Assembly (NCBI GenBank): GCA_963966775.1
Contig: CAXAAH010000038.1
Span: forward strand, 1-13,561
DNA: 13,561 nucleotides
Direction: 5' to 3'
DNA from: UBA685 sp002299005
Lineage (GTDB): Bacteria; Pseudomonadota; Alphaproteobacteria; Puniceispirillales; Puniceispirillaceae
The notes below the pieces were generated by a model. It saw only the letters and a program-made list of their open reading frames with translations, did not search any database and had not been told where the DNA came from. The stretch's first letter is position 1, and every line of letters begins with the position of its first letter. Position numbers and translations under genes: made by a program. This document shows, piece by piece, positions 7,294-13,561 of this stretch.

Positions 7294-7353
7294 CGTGAAA
7301 AAAATTGACAAATTTTCACACCCATGAAAATGTAAAATAGATTTTCATGAAAA
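7290..7353. promoter_or_regulatory. array of three evenly spaced palindromic operators
   Basis: Three inverted repeats built from TTTTC and GAAAA half-sites lie directly before the XRE-cupin regulator. They are TTTTCGTGAAAA at 7290-7301 (one mismatch pair at the centre), ATTTTCA-N6-TGAAAAT at 7312-7331, and the perfect palindrome TTTTCATGAAAA at 7342-7353. Their centres (7295.5, 7321.5, 7347.5) are exactly 26 bp apart, and 11 nt separate neighbouring outer half-sites on each side. The array as a whole is therefore symmetric about 7321.5. It covers the probable core promoter and ends just at the regulator's ribosome site. This is the expected layout for autoregulation by the encoded HTH protein. 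Binding by that protein is inference. Confidence 0.7.
7305..7338 (+). promoter_or_regulatory. candidate core promoter of the regulator/oxidoreductase operon
   Basis: TTGACA at 7305-7310 is a perfect -35 hexamer lying between the first two operator palindromes. The best -10 match, TAAAAT at 7333-7338, is 22 nt away, longer than usual; nearer options such as TGTAAA at 7331 fit less well. Bound repressor on the palindromes would cover all of these. Confidence 0.4.
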
Positions 7354-7356
7354 GGG
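7351..7356 (+). promoter_or_regulatory. ribosome binding site supporting the ATG at 7362
   Basis: AAAGGG lies 5 nt before the ATG at 7362. The alternative ATG at 7347 sits inside the third palindrome and has no ribosome site. This supports a start at 7362 and leaves the palindrome in the untranslated leader. Confidence 0.6.
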
Positions 7357-7361
7357 TCGGC

Positions 7362-7952
7362 ATGCCTGATAGTGTTTTAGATAAATATAGTGATAGTCCG
7401 CTTGAGGCCTCCTCTGTTGGGGCTGATATTCGGGCGCTTCGCAAAGGCAGAGGCATGACGCTTGAAGGGCTCGCAGAAGAGCTTGGTAAGTCGGTGGGGT
7501 TCCTTAGCCAAGTTGAGCGCGGTATCTCAACACCGTCTATCGCTGATTTGCGCGCACTTGCCCAGCTTTTCGATATCCCCCTGTCTTTCTTCTTAGCCCC
7601 GCAAGCCTCCAATCCAGATGAGGCAGGCATTATCCAGCGTGCCGCCGATAGGCGCATGATCGGTGATGAGGGCGATTTGGTCGAAGAATTATTAAGCCCT
7701 GATCTGTCAGGCTCTTTTGAGATGCTGCGGTCAAGCTTTGCGGCGCATTCACGCTCGCAAGGGATTGTCCGCCGTCCAACCGAAGAATCAGGGTTTATCC
7801 TGCAAGGGGCGTTTGATTTATGCCTCGATGGGACATGGCACCATCTCAAAGCAGGCGATAGTTTCAGGTTCAAAGATGCTGAGATGCAATGGGCCAATTC
7901 ATCAGATGAGTTATGCGTGATCCTGTGGGTCATCGCGCCACCTGTCTATTAA
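7362..7952 (+). CDS. XRE-family transcriptional regulator with cupin sensor domain
   Basis: A DNA-binding regulator of 196 residues: a helix-turn-helix XRE domain at about 20-78 (core LEGLAEELGKSVGFLSQVERGISTPS, with the recognition helix near SVGFLSQVERG), a linker, and a C-terminal cupin barrel at about 118-194 that probably senses a small molecule. The cupin keeps the fold signatures (SGFILQG, LKAGDSFRF, Asn179), but the usual HxH pair and the later metal His are absent (QGIVRRPTEE and EMQWAN). It therefore probably binds its ligand without a metal. It is the first gene of an operon with the two FAD/GcvT enzymes 30 nt downstream, so their substrate or product is the likely effector. Regulators of this kind commonly act as repressors of adjacent amine or amino-acid catabolism genes. 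An upstream ATG at 7347 would add 5 residues. Confidence 0.9.
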   Translation: MPDSVLDKYSDSPLEASSVGADIRALRKGRGMTLEGLAEELGKSVGFLSQVERGISTPSIADLRALAQLFDIPLSFFLAPQASNPDEAGIIQRAADRRMIGDEGDLVEELLSPDLSGSFEMLRSSFAAHSRSQGIVRRPTEESGFILQGAFDLCLDGTWHHLKAGDSFRFKDAEMQWANSSDELCVILWVIAPPVY

Positions 7953-7982
7953 AAAATTCGAATATAATTGGGAGAGAAGTCT

Positions 7983-10430
7983 ATGAGTGAACAAGTTGAA
8001 AATTCAGGTCTGCCATCACAGGCGCGTGTTGTCATTATTGGCGGCGGTGCGGTTGGCGTATCATCTCTATATCACCTCGCCTTGGCGGGCTGGACAGATT
8101 GTGTGCTGTTGGAAAAGAACGAGCTGACATCTGGTTCAACTTGGCATGCGGCGGGTAACTGCCCGAATTTCTCGGCCAATTGGGCTGTGATGAATATGCA
8201 GAATTATGGCACGAGCCTTTATCGTGAATTGGGCGAGCGCGTTAATTATCCGATGAATTATCACGTCTCAGGTTCTGTGCGCTTGGCGCATTCGCATAAT
8301 CGTATGATGGAATTTGAACATGTGCGCGACATGGGTCTGACACGTGGCATCGATATGAAGATGATGAATCTGGACGAGTTGAAGGAAGTCTATCCGTTTG
8401 TTGAGACGCATGATCTTGAAGGCGCGCTCTATGATCCAACAGATGGTGATATTGACCCGGCACAACTAACACAGGCTCTGGCCAAAGGGGCGCGTGATTT
8501 GGGCGCGACCATCGTTCGTTTCTGCCCTGTCCAAGCGGTGCGCCGTGAAGGCACTGAATGGGTTATCACATCGGAAAAAGGCGAGATTCGCTGTGATTAT
8601 GTTGTGAATGCCGCCGGCTATCGTGCCGCAGAGGTGGGCCGTATGTTTGGCCGCGAGATGCCAATGGTCTCTATGTCGCACCAATATCTTTTGACCGAAA
8701 ACACAGCAGAGCTAGAAGAATATTCAGCGAAGAGTGGTGGCAAATTGCCTATCTTGCGTGATGTCGATTCAAGCTATTATCTGCGCCAAGAAAAATTTGG
8801 TTTCAACCTTGGCCCTTATGAAGAAAATTGCCGCGCGCATTGGATTGACGCATCAGACCCAATGCCAGCCGATTTCTCTTTCCAGCTATGGCCTGATGAT
8901 TTGGATCGTATCTCTTGGCATATTGAAGATGCGATGGCGCGTGTGCCATTGCTCGCCGAGGCAGGGATGAGCAATGTGATTAACGGGCCTATCCCTTATG
9001 CACCAGATGGTCATCCGCTTATCGGCCCAATGCCAGGCGTGCCAGGCGCGTTTGAGGCGTGTGTCTTCACATTTGGTATCGCGCAAGGCGGCGGTGCTGG
9101 TAAGGTGTTGGCTGAATGGATTACCGAAGGCGCGACCGAATGGGATATGTGGTCTTGTGATCCGCGTCGCTTTACATCGCACGCAGATGAAGGCTATGCG
9201 ATTGCCAAAGGTATGGAGGTCTATGGTCATGAATATGCGATGCATTTCCCGCAGCATGAATGGCCCGCAGGTCGTGATAAAAAATTATCTCCTTTGCATG
9301 AGACGCTGAAAAGCCATGGCGCGGTTATGGGCGCCTATAATGGCTGGGAGCGGGCGAATTATTTTGCCAAAGAGGGCGATGATACATCACATGAAGCCAC
9401 CCAAACTTGGTCACGCAAAGGCCCGTGGGAAGCGCGTATCAAAGAAGAGGTTGAGGCGGTCCGTGATGGCGTTGGCGTCTTGGATTTGGCAGGTTTCTCT
9501 CGCTATAACCTATCAGGTGAGGGCGCGGCTGACTGGCTGAACAAGCAAATCACAGGCAAATTGCCTGCCATTGGCCGCATCGGTCTTGGCTATTATTGTG
9601 ATGAGCAAGGCCGCATCGTGACCGAAACATCTATCATGCGCCATAGCGATGATCACTTCACATTGATCACCGCCGCAGTGGCACAATGGCATGATTTTGA
9701 CTTCCTCTCATCAACCTTGCCAGAGGGGCTAAGCCTGACAGATCATAGTGATGATTATTCAACATTGATTGTCTCTGGCCCGCAATCACGCGCGTTGATG
9801 GCTGGGATTTGTGATGGTGATCTCTCGGCGCCTTGGCTCTCGCAGATGGCCTGTAATGTCGCTGGCAAGCCGGCACTGATTGCGCGTGTTAGCTTTGCGG
9901 GTGAATTGGGCTGGGAGGTGCATACACCATCAGCACAAGCACAGGAAATCTATGATGCGATCTTGGCTGGCGGGGCAAAGCCGTTCGGCATGTATGCGCT
10001 AAATTCAATGCGTATCGAGAAGGGCTATCGTGCTTGGAAACAGGATCTTTCAACCGATTATAATGCGGTGCAGGCAGGCCTATCACGCTTTATCGATTTC
10101 AACAAAGGTGACTTTGTGGGGCGCGAAGCGTTATTGGCTGAGAGCGAAAAAGGCTCTGATAAAATCTTCACCACGCTTATTTTGGATGAGACAGAGTGCG
10201 ATGCGCCTTATATGTCGCCTGTGCGTGTTGGTGATGAGATTGTCGGCGAGATCACAAGCTGTGCGATGGCCTATCGTTCGGGCCAGATTGTTGCGCTTGC
10301 GATGGTAAAGCCTGAATTTGCAGATATTGGCCGTGATGTAACGGTCGGTATCTTTGGCAAGCGTATTGCCGCCAAGGTGCATGGCACATCGGCTGTGTGG
10401 GATCCAAAGAATGAAAGGCTAAGAGCATGA
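7983..10430 (+). CDS. FAD-dependent oxidoreductase fused to GcvT domain (DMGDH/SarDH family), divergent paralog
   Basis: A two-part enzyme of 815 residues in the dimethylglycine/sarcosine dehydrogenase family, which oxidises N-methyl groups of small amines and passes the one-carbon unit to tetrahydrofolate. The N-terminal DAO domain begins with VVIIGGGAVG (16-25). TWHAAG at 53-58 contains His55, the position of covalent FAD attachment in mammalian DMGDH/SarDH. A central linker domain runs to about 430, and SPLHETL at 436 opens the GcvT folate domain, with its C-terminal barrel at about 715-805. Oddities: TWHAAG continues as NCPNFSANW rather than the usual LxGQ-type sequence, and the GcvT segment reads GRIVTETS (543-550), with Glu548 where the paralog has Asp543. 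The start ATG at 7983 follows GGAG by 8 nt. It overlaps the next gene by 4 nt (ATGA). The substrate is unknown; a methylated amine is likely. Confidence 0.85.
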   Translation: MSEQVENSGLPSQARVVIIGGGAVGVSSLYHLALAGWTDCVLLEKNELTSGSTWHAAGNCPNFSANWAVMNMQNYGTSLYRELGERVNYPMNYHVSGSVRLAHSHNRMMEFEHVRDMGLTRGIDMKMMNLDELKEVYPFVETHDLEGALYDPTDGDIDPAQLTQALAKGARDLGATIVRFCPVQAVRREGTEWVITSEKGEIRCDYVVNAAGYRAAEVGRMFGREMPMVSMSHQYLLTENTAELEEYSAKSGGKLPILRDVDSSYYLRQEKFGFNLGPYEENCRAHWIDASDPMPADFSFQLWPDDLDRISWHIEDAMARVPLLAEAGMSNVINGPIPYAPDGHPLIGPMPGVPGAFEACVFTFGIAQGGGAGKVLAEWITEGATEWDMWSCDPRRFTSHADEGYAIAKGMEVYGHEYAMHFPQHEWPAGRDKKLSPLHETLKSHGAVMGAYNGWERANYFAKEGDDTSHEATQTWSRKGPWEARIKEEVEAVRDGVGVLDLAGFSRYNLSGEGAADWLNKQITGKLPAIGRIGLGYYCDEQGRIVTETSIMRHSDDHFTLITAAVAQWHDFDFLSSTLPEGLSLTDHSDDYSTLIVSGPQSRALMAGICDGDLSAPWLSQMACNVAGKPALIARVSFAGELGWEVHTPSAQAQEIYDAILAGGAKPFGMYALNSMRIEKGYRAWKQDLSTDYNAVQAGLSRFIDFNKGDFVGREALLAESEKGSDKIFTTLILDETECDAPYMSPVRVGDEIVGEITSCAMAYRSGQIVALAMVKPEFADIGRDVTVGIFGKRIAAKVHGTSAVWDPKNERLRA

Positions 10431-12895
10431 GCGGGACAGATAAAACCATCCCCAAAAAAGCCCGTGTCGTCATCATAGGCGGCGGTGTCTCTGGCTGTTC
10501 GGTGGCCTATCATTTGACCAAGCTTGGCTGGGAAGATGTTGTGTTGCTTGAACGCAAACAGCTGACATCTGGCACAACATGGCACGCCGCTGGTCTGATT
10601 GGCCAGCTGCGTTCGTCAAAGAATGCAACACGTCTCGCCAAATATTCAGCTGATCTCTATATGAATCTTGAGGCTGAAACAGGTGTGGCAACCGGCATGC
10701 GGGCAACAGGCTCGCTGACGGTTGCGCTGAGTGATGCGCGGATGGAAGAGATCACAAGACAGGCCGAAATGGCGGCTGTTTTTGATGTTGAAGCACGCCC
10801 TATCTCACCAGAAGAGGCGAAGGAATTTTATCCTTATCTGAATATTGGTGATGTCAAAGGCGCGGTCTATCTGCCAGCGGATGGCCAGTCAGATCCAGCC
10901 AATGTGGCAATGGCCTTGGCCAAAGGCGCGCGTATGGGCGGGGCCCAAATCTTTGAAGGCATCAAGGTTGATGATGTCATTATCGAAGATGATAAGGTCA
11001 CAGGCGTTGCGTGGACAGCGGATGGTGAAGGCGGCGAGAGCGGCCAAATAGATTGTGATATGATCGTCAATTGCGGCGGCATGTGGGCACGTGATCTGGC
11101 GGTCAAATCAGGTGTTAGCCTGCCGCTTCAAGCATGTGAGCATTTCTATATTGTGACAGAGCAAATCCCTGAGATGCAGCGCTTGCCGGTGCTTCGTGTG
11201 CCAGAGGAATGTGCCTATTATAAAGAAGATGCGGGCAAGATTTTGCTTGGCGCTTTTGAGCCAAAGTCAAAGCCTTGGGCGGTTGATGGTATCCCTGAGG
11301 ATTTCTGTTTTGACCAATTGCCCGAAGATTTCGACCATTTTGAGCCGATTTTGGCGGCCGCGGTTGAACGTATGCCAGTGCTTGAAACAGCGGGGATTCA
11401 TACCTTCTTTAATGGGCCAGAAAGCTTTACGCCTGATGACCGTCATTACCTTGGCCAAGCGCCGGGGGTTGAGGGCTATTGGGTGGCCGCTGGTTATAAT
11501 TCTATCGGGATTGTCTCTTCTGGCGGGGCTGGTATGGCCTTGGCAGAATGGATGGATAAGGGCCAGCCGCCTTATGATTTGTGGGAATATGATGTGCGCC
11601 GTGTGCAACCGTTCCAACGCAATAAGGCCTATCTGAAGGAGCGTGTCTCTGAGACGCTTGGCTTGCTTTATGATGACCATTTCCCTTATCGCCAATATAC
11701 GACCTCACGAGGCGTGCGTCGCTCGCCCTTGCATCACCAATTGCTTGAACAAGGCGCGGTGATGAGTGAGACAGCCGGATGGGAGCGCCCGGGCTGGTTC
11801 GCCAATGAAGGCCAAGAGCGTGAATATCGCTATAGCTGGGGGCCGCAAAATTGGTTTGAAAATGCCAAGGCTGAACATATGGCCGTGCGTGAGAATGTCG
11901 CTGTGATGGATCTGTCATCATTCGGCAAGGTCAAGGTGATGGGCGCAGATGCGCTTGCCTTTTTGAATCGTGTTTGTGCGAATGAGATGAACAGCGATGT
12001 CGGCAGGCTTACCTATACGCAAATGCTGAATGAGGCGGGCGGGATTGAATGTGATTTGACCGTCGCGCGTCTGATGCGTGATGAATTTATGCTGACCCTG
12101 CCAGCGGCCACGGTGCAACGTGACCTTGATTGGTTGCGCAAACATGTGAATAAGGGCGAGCATGTGGCGATTATTGATATGACCGCCGCTGAGGCTGTGA
12201 TTGCTGTGATGGGGCCGAAATCGCGTGATTTGCTTCATGCCGCTTGTCGTCATGATTTCAGCAATGACGCCTTTCCTTTTGGCGCGGTTCAAGAGGTTGA
12301 GGTCGGCATGGGTCTTGCGCGCGCGCACCGTGTCTCTTATGTGGGTGAGCTTGGCTGGGAGCTGTATTGTTCGGCCGATCAAGCAGGTCATATTTATGAG
12401 CATGTCTGTGCGGTTGGTAAGGCGTTTGATCTAAAGCCGATTGGGATGCATGTCGTGGATGCGTGCCGTATCGAAAAAGGCTTCCGTCACTTTGGCCATG
12501 ATATTTCAGAGGAAGATCACATTGTCGATGCCGGTCTTGCCTTTGCCGCGCCAAAGACAAAGACAGGCTATATTGGCGAGGCGGCGGTGATTGCGCGTCG
12601 TGAGAGCGGGCCGCAAAACCGCCTGATCCAATTCTTGGCGTCAGACCCGTCTGTGATGTTCTATCATAATGAGCCGATTTACCGTGATGGCCAGCAGGTT
12701 GGTTATTTGACCTCAGGCAATTATGGCCATTTCTTGGGCGGCTCTGTTGGCATGGGCTATATCCCTTGTGCGGGTGAGGCGCCGGCGGCCATTTTGGAGT
12801 CAAAATTTGAGATTCTGGTCAATGGCAAGATGGCACAGGTCACCGCCAGCATTAAGCCGCTCTATGATGGCAGTCATTCGCGCATGAAAGCGTAA
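10427..12895 (+). CDS. dimethylglycine/sarcosine dehydrogenase-like FAD-GcvT protein
   Basis: An 822-residue paralog of the preceding enzyme and the more canonical member of the pair. VVIIGGGVSG (14-23) binds FAD; TWHAAGLIGQL (51-61) includes His53, the expected flavin-linking histidine. The DAO and middle domains extend to about 430. SPLHHQL at 433 starts the GcvT part, where NEAGGIECDL holds Asp543, the equivalent of the folate-site acid of T-protein and DMGDH. RIEKGFRHFGHDI near 690 is the usual GcvT C-terminal motif. Expected reaction: oxidative demethylation of a compound such as dimethylglycine or sarcosine, with formation of methylene-tetrahydrofolate in the cytoplasm. Translation starts at the ATG overlapping the previous stop, with AAAGG 8 nt upstream. 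The pair may act in sequence on one substrate or form a mixed complex. It is the last gene of the operon, with an intrinsic terminator just downstream. The substrate is not decided by sequence. Confidence 0.88.
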   Translation: MSGTDKTIPKKARVVIIGGGVSGCSVAYHLTKLGWEDVVLLERKQLTSGTTWHAAGLIGQLRSSKNATRLAKYSADLYMNLEAETGVATGMRATGSLTVALSDARMEEITRQAEMAAVFDVEARPISPEEAKEFYPYLNIGDVKGAVYLPADGQSDPANVAMALAKGARMGGAQIFEGIKVDDVIIEDDKVTGVAWTADGEGGESGQIDCDMIVNCGGMWARDLAVKSGVSLPLQACEHFYIVTEQIPEMQRLPVLRVPEECAYYKEDAGKILLGAFEPKSKPWAVDGIPEDFCFDQLPEDFDHFEPILAAAVERMPVLETAGIHTFFNGPESFTPDDRHYLGQAPGVEGYWVAAGYNSIGIVSSGGAGMALAEWMDKGQPPYDLWEYDVRRVQPFQRNKAYLKERVSETLGLLYDDHFPYRQYTTSRGVRRSPLHHQLLEQGAVMSETAGWERPGWFANEGQEREYRYSWGPQNWFENAKAEHMAVRENVAVMDLSSFGKVKVMGADALAFLNRVCANEMNSDVGRLTYTQMLNEAGGIECDLTVARLMRDEFMLTLPAATVQRDLDWLRKHVNKGEHVAIIDMTAAEAVIAVMGPKSRDLLHAACRHDFSNDAFPFGAVQEVEVGMGLARAHRVSYVGELGWELYCSADQAGHIYEHVCAVGKAFDLKPIGMHVVDACRIEKGFRHFGHDISEEDHIVDAGLAFAAPKTKTGYIGEAAVIARRESGPQNRLIQFLASDPSVMFYHNEPIYRDGQQVGYLTSGNYGHFLGGSVGMGYIPCAGEAPAAILESKFEILVNGKMAQVTASIKPLYDGSHSRMKA

Positions 12896-12916
12896 GCGGG
12901 GATGATGTAAAGCATG

Positions 12917-12957
12917 AAAAGGGGCCGCCTTTCGGATGATGGGGCGGCCCTTTTTTT
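12917..12957 (+). terminator. Rho-independent terminator of the regulator/oxidoreductase operon
   Basis: GGGCCGCC (12922-12929) pairs perfectly with GGCGGCCC (12943-12950) across a 13-nt loop. Flanking A and T runs extend the stem, and seven T residues follow (12951-12957). It lies 21 nt past the stop of the second FAD/GcvT gene. This is the clearest terminator in the window. Confidence 0.93.
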
Positions 12958-12962
12958 GTGCG

Positions 12963-12981
12963 GTTTAACCTTATCTTAAAC
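12963..12981. repeat. short inverted repeat upstream of the Sel1 gene
   Basis: GTTTAA (12963-12968) and TTAAAC (12976-12981) are perfect inverted arms separated by 7 nt. They lie between the terminator and the Sel1-repeat gene, 47 nt before its start. This could be an operator or chance in an AT-rich gap; no clear promoter hexamers are seen. Confidence 0.25.
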
Positions 12982-13027
12982 AGTAAGCGCTAGCCTAATG
13001 GGATAAACCAAATAAAGGCAGGTACCT

Positions 13028-13537
13028 ATGCGCATCATAAGACAACTCGTAAATATAAGACATATCACAGGCATTTTAGGCCTATCATTCATCCTCACCA
13101 TGCCTGTCGCATTGGCGGCTGATATTGAGGCAGGGGTGGCGGCCTATAATGCGGGCAATTATGACAGGGCCGTACAAGAATTCAGGCCCCTAGCAGAGGC
13201 AGGTGTGGCCGAGGCGCAATTTGGGCTTGGCATTCTCTATACCGAAGGCACAGGGGTGCCACGCGATCAAAAGCAGGCCATAAAATGGATCTCGCTTGCC
13301 GCAGAGCAGGGCCATGCGTTGGCGCAACTATCTTTGGGTGTCAAATATGCCTTTGGTGAGGGCGTGCGCCAAGATTATCAGCGCGCCTATCAATGGGCAT
13401 CGCTATCACAGATGAAGGGGTTCGAGGTGGCAGATGAATTAATGCGCACCATGGAGGCCAAAATGTCCAAGGCAGATATCGCACGCGCGCGGCAAATGGC
13501 GCAGGCATGTTTGGATAGTGGCTATAAAAACTGCTAA
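13028..13537 (+). CDS. secreted Sel1-repeat protein
   Basis: A small exported protein of 169 residues. Residues 1-30 form a signal peptide (basic start, hydrophobic 13-28, cleavage likely after VALA before ADIEAG). The mature part has a TPR-like helix pair (33-60) and two Sel1 repeats (about 61-96 and 97-131), with the usual AQxxLGxxYxxGxGVxxDxxxAxxW pattern. It ends in a helix and ACLDSGYKNC. Its only two cysteines, 161 and 169, are both in this tail and could form a disulfide in the periplasm. Sel1 proteins act as protein-protein adaptors, often near envelope processes; the partner here is unknown. AGG lies 5 nt before the ATG. It is separated from the oxidoreductase operon by a strong terminator, so it is transcribed alone. 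Confidence 0.85.
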   Translation: MRIIRQLVNIRHITGILGLSFILTMPVALAADIEAGVAAYNAGNYDRAVQEFRPLAEAGVAEAQFGLGILYTEGTGVPRDQKQAIKWISLAAEQGHALAQLSLGVKYAFGEGVRQDYQRAYQWASLSQMKGFEVADELMRTMEAKMSKADIARARQMAQACLDSGYKNC

Positions 13538-13561
13538 ACTATCTCTGTGGTCCCGTAGTTA

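Noticed and set aside
7316..7933. Long open frame on the minus strand opposite the XRE-cupin regulator
   Set aside because: It mirrors the codon structure of the plus-strand gene, which has clear HTH and cupin motifs; the antisense product shows no recognisable domain.
12258..12803. Long minus-strand open frame opposite the second FAD/GcvT gene
   Set aside because: The product is low in hydrophobic residues, rich in Pro/His/Arg/Gln and matches no family, as expected of a shadow of the GcvT coding sequence.
13549..13561. Sequence GGTCCCGTAGTTA at the right edge, compatible with the 5' end of a tRNA (7-nt acceptor strand, T8, A9, start of D-stem)
   Set aside because: Only 13 nt are visible and no arm can be completed inside the window; a chance match is too likely.
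1..13561. Search by eye for CRISPR arrays, insertion sequences, integrases and phage genes
   Set aside because: No repeat-spacer pattern, transposase motif or terminal inverted repeats were seen; genes are intact and in ordinary operon order.

Overview
The window reads as a piece of a chromosome from a Gram-negative alphaproteobacterium of moderate GC content. The protein families, the compact operons with overlapping genes, and the FAD/GcvT methyl-amine oxidoreductases fit a marine lineage such as SAR116. That placement is inference; no rRNA or other marker gene is present.

Region 1 (about 1-7266) is a glycan assembly locus. After a possible divergent partial gene at the left edge, a UDP-glucuronate 4-epimerase-like gene (377-1384) overlaps by 8 nt a gene for a PglB/STT3-type oligosaccharyltransferase (1377-3503). 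Facing it are galE (4823-5839) and a polyprenyl-phosphate sugar-1-phosphate transferase (3504-4748), both on the minus strand. The oligosaccharyltransferase and transferase stop codons abut with no base between them. A multi-pass O-antigen ligase/polymerase-family gene (6001-7266) runs divergently from galE. Together these can make UDP-sugars, start a lipid-linked glycan, and transfer it to protein (PglB) or to a lipid or growing chain (ligase/polymerase). Elongating glycosyltransferases and a flippase are not in the window. The PglB-like protein keeps essentially every catalytic residue known from Campylobacter PglB, so this may be an N-glycosylation locus outside the usual epsilon/delta-proteobacterial groups.

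Region 2 (about 7267-12960) is a regulated catabolic operon. An XRE-cupin regulator (7362-7952) is followed 30 nt later by two tandem DMGDH/SarDH-family genes (7983-10430 and 10427-12895, ATGA overlap). The operon ends in a strong intrinsic terminator (12917-12957). Three evenly spaced TTTTC/GAAAA palindromes (centres exactly 26 bp apart) lie just before the regulator and look like its operator array. The first enzyme has an altered GcvT active-site segment compared with the second.

Region 3 (12961-13561) holds a secreted Sel1-repeat protein (13028-13537) and a short tail.
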